From Macrotrachela quadricornifera (Eukaryota > Rotifera > Eurotatoria > Philodinida > Philodinidae), in NCBI GenBank assembly GCA_022393335.1, contig JAJEKB010021384.1, positions 1,686,273 through 1,750,272 on the forward strand: a stretch of DNA of 64,000 nt. The letters run 5' to 3'. Within the stretch, counting starts at the first letter, position 1. Each line of letters begins with the position of its first letter. The notes beneath the pieces were generated by a model, which saw only the letters and a list, made by a program, of their open reading frames with translations, was not told the origin of the DNA and did no database searches. Both the position numbers and the translations under genes were made by a program. Below are positions 59,574 to 64,000 of the stretch, piece by piece.

Positions 59574-60302
59574 CTGAGAACAGTCACGACATTAGTCTTT
59601 TTAAAAGGGTGCAGAATGAAATTTGAACAGGCATCCATCGAACAACATTTTTTCTGGGTCAAACTGAAAAAGGCATTTTTATTGTTGATATACTCTTTAA
59701 AATGACCTCTGTCAAAGAAGTATTGGCACAAAATGTTTGTTTATTTTTCGACCATTTAGAAATAACATGAGAAAATGAAAAATAGTCGGGTAAGAATCAG
59801 AATTTGATACCCAGTCTAAATGTATGATCAGAATTTCTTTCTAACTTGAAGTTGGCTAATTAAGAGCAAAGTTTTGATGAAGACCAAAAGTAACGTTTGT
59901 ACAGAATATTTAATGTAGTCGAATTTAGTGTTTTAATTCAAACTATCTTAATTCAAATTTTAAGAAAGTGTTTTTAAATATCAATTTGTAGAATAAACTT
60001 TGCTGTACAAAATGTCCAGTTTGCTTTGATTACTATATATCATAGTAAGTCGTCCGAATCTTTTGCATGTTAGATATCGAGAACCGCAAAAAACGTTTAT
60101 TTTGAAAAATATCATTTCATTTAAAGAGGAACATTACGAAAAATTTTTCTGGTTTTTGATTCTTTAAAGTTCTAGCTTATTGCAACGCATCATTTTATAG
60201 AATATAAAATTCTCTATAACACTAGGAAGTTAAAACCATCCCGAAATATTCTTTAGAGAAACCACACGTAGGAATAGAAAAATATATTTACTTGGTGCAA
60301 AC

Positions 60303-62437
60303 CAGAGATGGACGGGGCAGCAAAAAAGTCGCACCGCCACCGCCCCGCCCCGTCGATAAAGTTTCGCACCGCCACCGTCCCGCCAATTCAGCAATGAAAC
60401 CGTCACCGCCCCACCCCGCCCCGCCTTGTGTAAAGTCCGTTTTCAGAGGTCATTTATTCATAAAATTTTTAGTAGCTTTTTATAATTACTATCACAGGGT
60501 CCAATGAAAACGAGCCAAATTTTATTTTCTATTGTTCTTCGTACGATCTGAAGCATCTGTCCTAAATTTTTTTACGAAACGATCGGTTACATAATTCTCT
60601 ACAAGAATAAATAAGGACATTTGACATTGAGTAGGGCTATGAAAAAACTCTACGAATAATATTGGAAAGCCTCAACATGCTTAACTCTTTAAACCTTTTT
60701 TTTAGCAAAAATGAACATTTTTCTTTTCTTTTGTTGATTGGTGCTTTCAGAATATCAAAAGCTAACTAACCGTTCTTTTAGTTCTAGAAAAGTTCTGTTT
60801 TAAGACTGTAATAAAAAATTTTTCACATTAGCGCATATAACGAAAGATAAGATTTTCTTTCTCTCAGATTTTATTAGGAAAATTGTATTTTATGAATACT
60901 AGTCTCATAATATTTGAGAAAGTTGGCATACAACGATCATAAATGAATCCTTTTATCTTCTTTTGTCTTATTTTGTCTTATTTTGAAGAGAAAGAAATGA
61001 CATCTAGTATTCGGTCATCAAAAGTTAAATATGTTGCTTTTTCGATTGAAAAAGCAAAATAAACTAAATTATAGTCAATTTGAACACAATTCAAGAAATT
61101 AGTTGTTAATTTATAATACATATTTGGATGAAACAGATTTCATGCTATACTAAGAGAAACCTCCATTTAACTGTTGAAGAGAAACATGCTTACCGTTTTG
61201 ATTTTTAAGTATATGCATATGAAAAACAGTCCATGGATTTTTAAGAAGAAATTTAAAAAGTTGGGTATGTTGGGGTATCGTAGTATTGCATTTGGAATAT
61301 TTTCATACTTCTATTTGATATCAAATGTCCTTATGCATCTCTGTAGAGAATTTCACGGCACATTTTTTGTGAAAAACTTTGAGAATATACGTTTGAGACC
61401 ATACGCAGTAGAATACAAAATAAAGTTTGGCTGATTTTTCTGGCCTACCAGATATTATATTTATTCAGATGAGAAGACATAATTTAAATAAAGGATGATC
61501 CAGAAATAATAATACGACAACGAGTAATTTAAGTATCTATGCTTCTGTTTATTTAAACGGGCTCATTTTTGATTGGTAGTAATAGTCTACTTAAATTTTT
61601 CTATCTGGATAATATAAGTAAATCCTATTGTTAAATATTTTAGTTGACGTCAAGAAAGCAACATCACTAGTTGTCAAGTAAGTAAAATAAATATGAAATA
61701 TTGCGTAGAGGAATTTCAGTTGTCATGTAGCAGAATGACTTAAAAAAATTCATGCAAATCTTCTACATACTATACTGATGTACATATAGAAAATTTACTA
61801 TGCTAGGTACTGTGAATGCTAGAACTTGTGCCTAATAACAAAAATGTGCATCCAAAAGCCTTTGCTTATTCAGTTGACAATCAGCAAAACTCGATACTTC
61901 ATGTCTGAAAAGTCGAAATATTTTAATTGCAACCTTTTAAATTGATTGATTGAGAAATTTTTCTGTACATCCATATAGCATCATTCAGGAAATTTATTTG
62001 AAATTTTTAAAGTTATTCTGTTAAATGAAAACTGAAAATCATCTACACAATATTTCATATATATTTTCCTTTCTCGATAACTAGCAAAGCTGCTTTCTTG
62101 ACATCAACTAAAATATTTAACAGTGCACGATTTATATTTACATTATTTCAATAGAAAAAAAATTTGAACAGAGTTCTGCTACCAACCAAAAGCTCAGTTC
62201 ATTTAAATGAATAGTGGTGGAGATGCTTAAATGTCTTATTGTCACGTTATTGTTTATATTCTACTCTATCTATTAAGATAAAGTTTCCAAATAGAAAAGC
62301 AAAAATTTAAGAAAAAAATCTTAAAAGACTTAATATTATCAAGAGGCGGGGAAACCGCGAAATTTCGCAGCGCACCGCCACCGCCCCGCCGGCGGGGCGG
62401 GGCGGGGCGGTGTCACACCGCGCCCCGTCCATCTCTG
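60303..62437. mobile_element. Non-autonomous hAT element with exact 8-bp target duplication
   Basis: Terminal inverted repeats CAGAGATGGACGGGGC (60303-60318) and its exact complement (62422-62437) are flanked by identical 8-bp GTGCAAAC at 60295-60302 and 62438-62445, the hallmark of hAT transposition. Subterminal regions at both ends are arrays of CACCGCC/CCGCCCCGCC words, extremely G/C-rich in an AT-rich genome. The 2135-bp element has no hAT transposase; an 86-codon frame at 61174-61434 is not recognisable. Contains a nested foldback. Confidence 0.9.
61629..62123. repeat. Foldback nested inside the hAT element, about 85-bp arms
   Basis: Left arm about 61629-61712 (TTGTTAAATATTTTAGTTGA...) and right arm about 62041-62123 are inverted copies at about 85% identity, enclosing about 330 bp without coding capacity. 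Confidence 0.6.
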
Positions 62438-62838
62438 GTGCAAACAACATTTTTATTGATTCAGATATTTGCTTATAGTTAATTAGCCGTCAGTCAGAGG
62501 AAAATTCTGCATATATGTTTAGAAAGAGCACGAAATTCTAGTTCTATCCGACTAATTTCGACCCACTACAATTATGTTTAAATATAAAAAAGACCAGCAA
62601 ACATATTTTCAAAGATCTATCAAACTAGTCTTTTGTACAAATTTTATTTTTAGTTCTCATCAAAGGTTTACTCTTAATTATTCAACTTCAAGTTAGTAAA
62701 AAATTCTGATCATACATTTAGACTGAACTACAAATTCAGATTCTAACCCGGGTATTTTTTATTTTACTCATTTTATTTCTAATTGGTCAAAAAATAACAA
62801 ACATTTTGTGATAACACTTTCTTGATAGAGGTTAGTTT

Positions 62839-64000
62839 GCTGCTTTTATAATGTCATGTAAAAAAAACTGATATCTCCTTTCGTGATACTGGGATAAAAC
62901 ATGTATTCATGTTTTTAGTTACTGAAATAGGTGAATCTAATATTGAATTCCGTCAAATTTTATGAAATTTGCTTATTCGACAAAATACCGTTGAGAATTC
63001 GGGCGAGAGAATCGTCAACCGATTGGACGGTTGAATTCTGTACATATTCAGTGAAATACGATACGCGATTTTTTTTCTATAGAAGACTTGGATTCGTCTT
63101 TGCATGAGTGATAATTGATGTGTGTAGGTAGATTAGATAAACATTCACGATTACGAAATCCAGAAGCATTCATATCTTTCTCTCTCTATACATGCATATA
63201 TGCTGTATGCAAAATTGAGATTCAAGCGAATTTAAAATTCGCCTAGGCAAAGTTAGAATTTCAATTTTGACCAGGTGGAATTGCACTATTATGTTGATGA
63301 ACTTCAAAACTAGAAAAAGGGAAATAATCAACACGCGACTGGAATAATAGGGAAGATGATGACGGTGAGAACGAGTGTCTGAGTAAGCGAACTCTTAGCG
63401 AGGCTGAGTTTTTGCGTGACATCATGTTTTTAAGCGATTGTTGAGTTTAATTTAATTTTCAACTTCATCGTCTGCACGCTTCACCTTCGCTCAGCTGTTT
63501 CTGGTCGCCCTCATCATCATATACTGCTTTGAAGAGCATGTTTTACTGCATCTTTCGATGAGAGACAAATTTTCAAGGGCATGTTTTAACATAGAAAAAT
63601 CTATTGTACAAATCGAGTCAGAACATCTGGCCCACCCCTTACCGCTTAATTTCTATTGGTTGAGCGCATGCTGAAATCTAATTGTCTTGGACAAACAAAC
63701 TTTAAAGATTTTTAAGCTTCATAAAACCCTTTTTTTGAGAAAAGCGGATAAAGAAATGTCAGCTCATTCACACGGTCGTTCGCAGGAAAACAAGCTAGAA
63801 GTAAACTACAGAGAGAGCCTGAAAAAATGAGCTAGACCTACAAACTAGAAGTATCAAACTCAAGTTTTAGATTATTATTCTGCTTTAGAGCTTATCTAAG
63901 GAGTACTCACTTATTTGTCTATTCAAATATCATTCATCCATTTAGTACTAGATGTCAATTCTAGGATCCGTTTATTTCCCGAACATAAAGTTCTATCAAA
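62839..64000. other. Intergenic DNA to the window end
   Basis: No gene or clear repeat recognised. The stretch 63330-63540 is less AT-rich, with loosely inverted GATGATGA/TCATCATC edges, but the match is weak. Confidence 0.4.

Larger units (their letters stand above)
59703..62838. mobile_element. Inverted-repeat element (about 200-bp arms) interrupted by a hAT element
   Basis: Left arm about 59703-59905 (ACCTCTGTCAAAGAAGTATT...) and right arm about 62637-62838 are inverted copies at roughly 80-85% identity; both hold CTAAATGTATGATCAGAATT. Removing the nested 60303-62437 element and one target copy leaves about 1.0 kb. Outer termini are not sharply defined. No coding content. Confidence 0.6.

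Noticed and set aside
61174..61434. 86-codon frame inside the hAT element
   Set aside because: No hAT transposase motif; composition fits AT-rich chance sequence.
63330..63540. Possible inverted repeat
   Set aside because: Arm identity is too low to separate from chance by eye.

Overview
The window looks like eukaryotic, AT-rich, TE-dense DNA from an invertebrate, most likely a bdelloid rotifer (Rotaria/Adineta-like). This is an inference. It rests on very short introns (47-58 bp, GTAAG...AG) in several genes, intronless divergent rhodopsin-like GPCRs, an ankyrin plus arginine-ADP-ribosyltransferase gene, a PBZ-PARP gene, a VIT/vWA gene, a potato-type-I protease inhibitor, and a great diversity of DNA transposons with no recognisable retroelement. 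No bacterial operon, CRISPR, rRNA or tRNA gene was seen.

Layout. 0-12 kb: a TA-flanked foldback element, a cysteine-rich hypothetical gene, a complete mariner element (DD34D transposase, perfect 25-bp terminal repeats), an intact GPCR gene, and a VIT-vWA gene with one in-frame TGA. 14-20 kb: a two-exon potato-inhibitor-I gene, a string of CpG-word-rich non-coding repeats, and an ankyrin-ART gene. 21-35 kb is a transposon graveyard: a CACTC/CACTG-ended element made of short imperfect palindromes sits against a piggyBac transposase carrying five in-frame stops but no frameshift; then a foldback element, a broken maT (DD37D) transposase, a complete 4.6-kb TTAA-flanked element with a multi-exon DDE transposase and a second spliced gene, a GPCR pseudogene, and a 1.7-kb terminal-inverted-repeat element with repeated subterminal sites and a nested foldback. 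37-41 kb: MITEs, a hAT dimerisation-domain fragment and a decayed mariner copy. 41-55 kb: a small protein with an NDC motif, a two-exon carboxylesterase whose first exon encodes a signal peptide, and small genes including a secreted cysteine-repeat protein. 56-64 kb: a TA-flanked MITE with 200-bp arms, a PBZ-PARP gene, and a 2.1-kb non-autonomous hAT element with an exact 8-bp target duplication, nested inside another inverted-repeat element.

Host genes are scattered single genes on both strands with no sign of co-operation. The PARP (PAR writing and reading) and the ART (mono-ADP-ribosylation) share NAD+ chemistry but lie about 38 kb apart. Most of the novelty lies in the repeats: several short element families recur within the window and are nested in one another.
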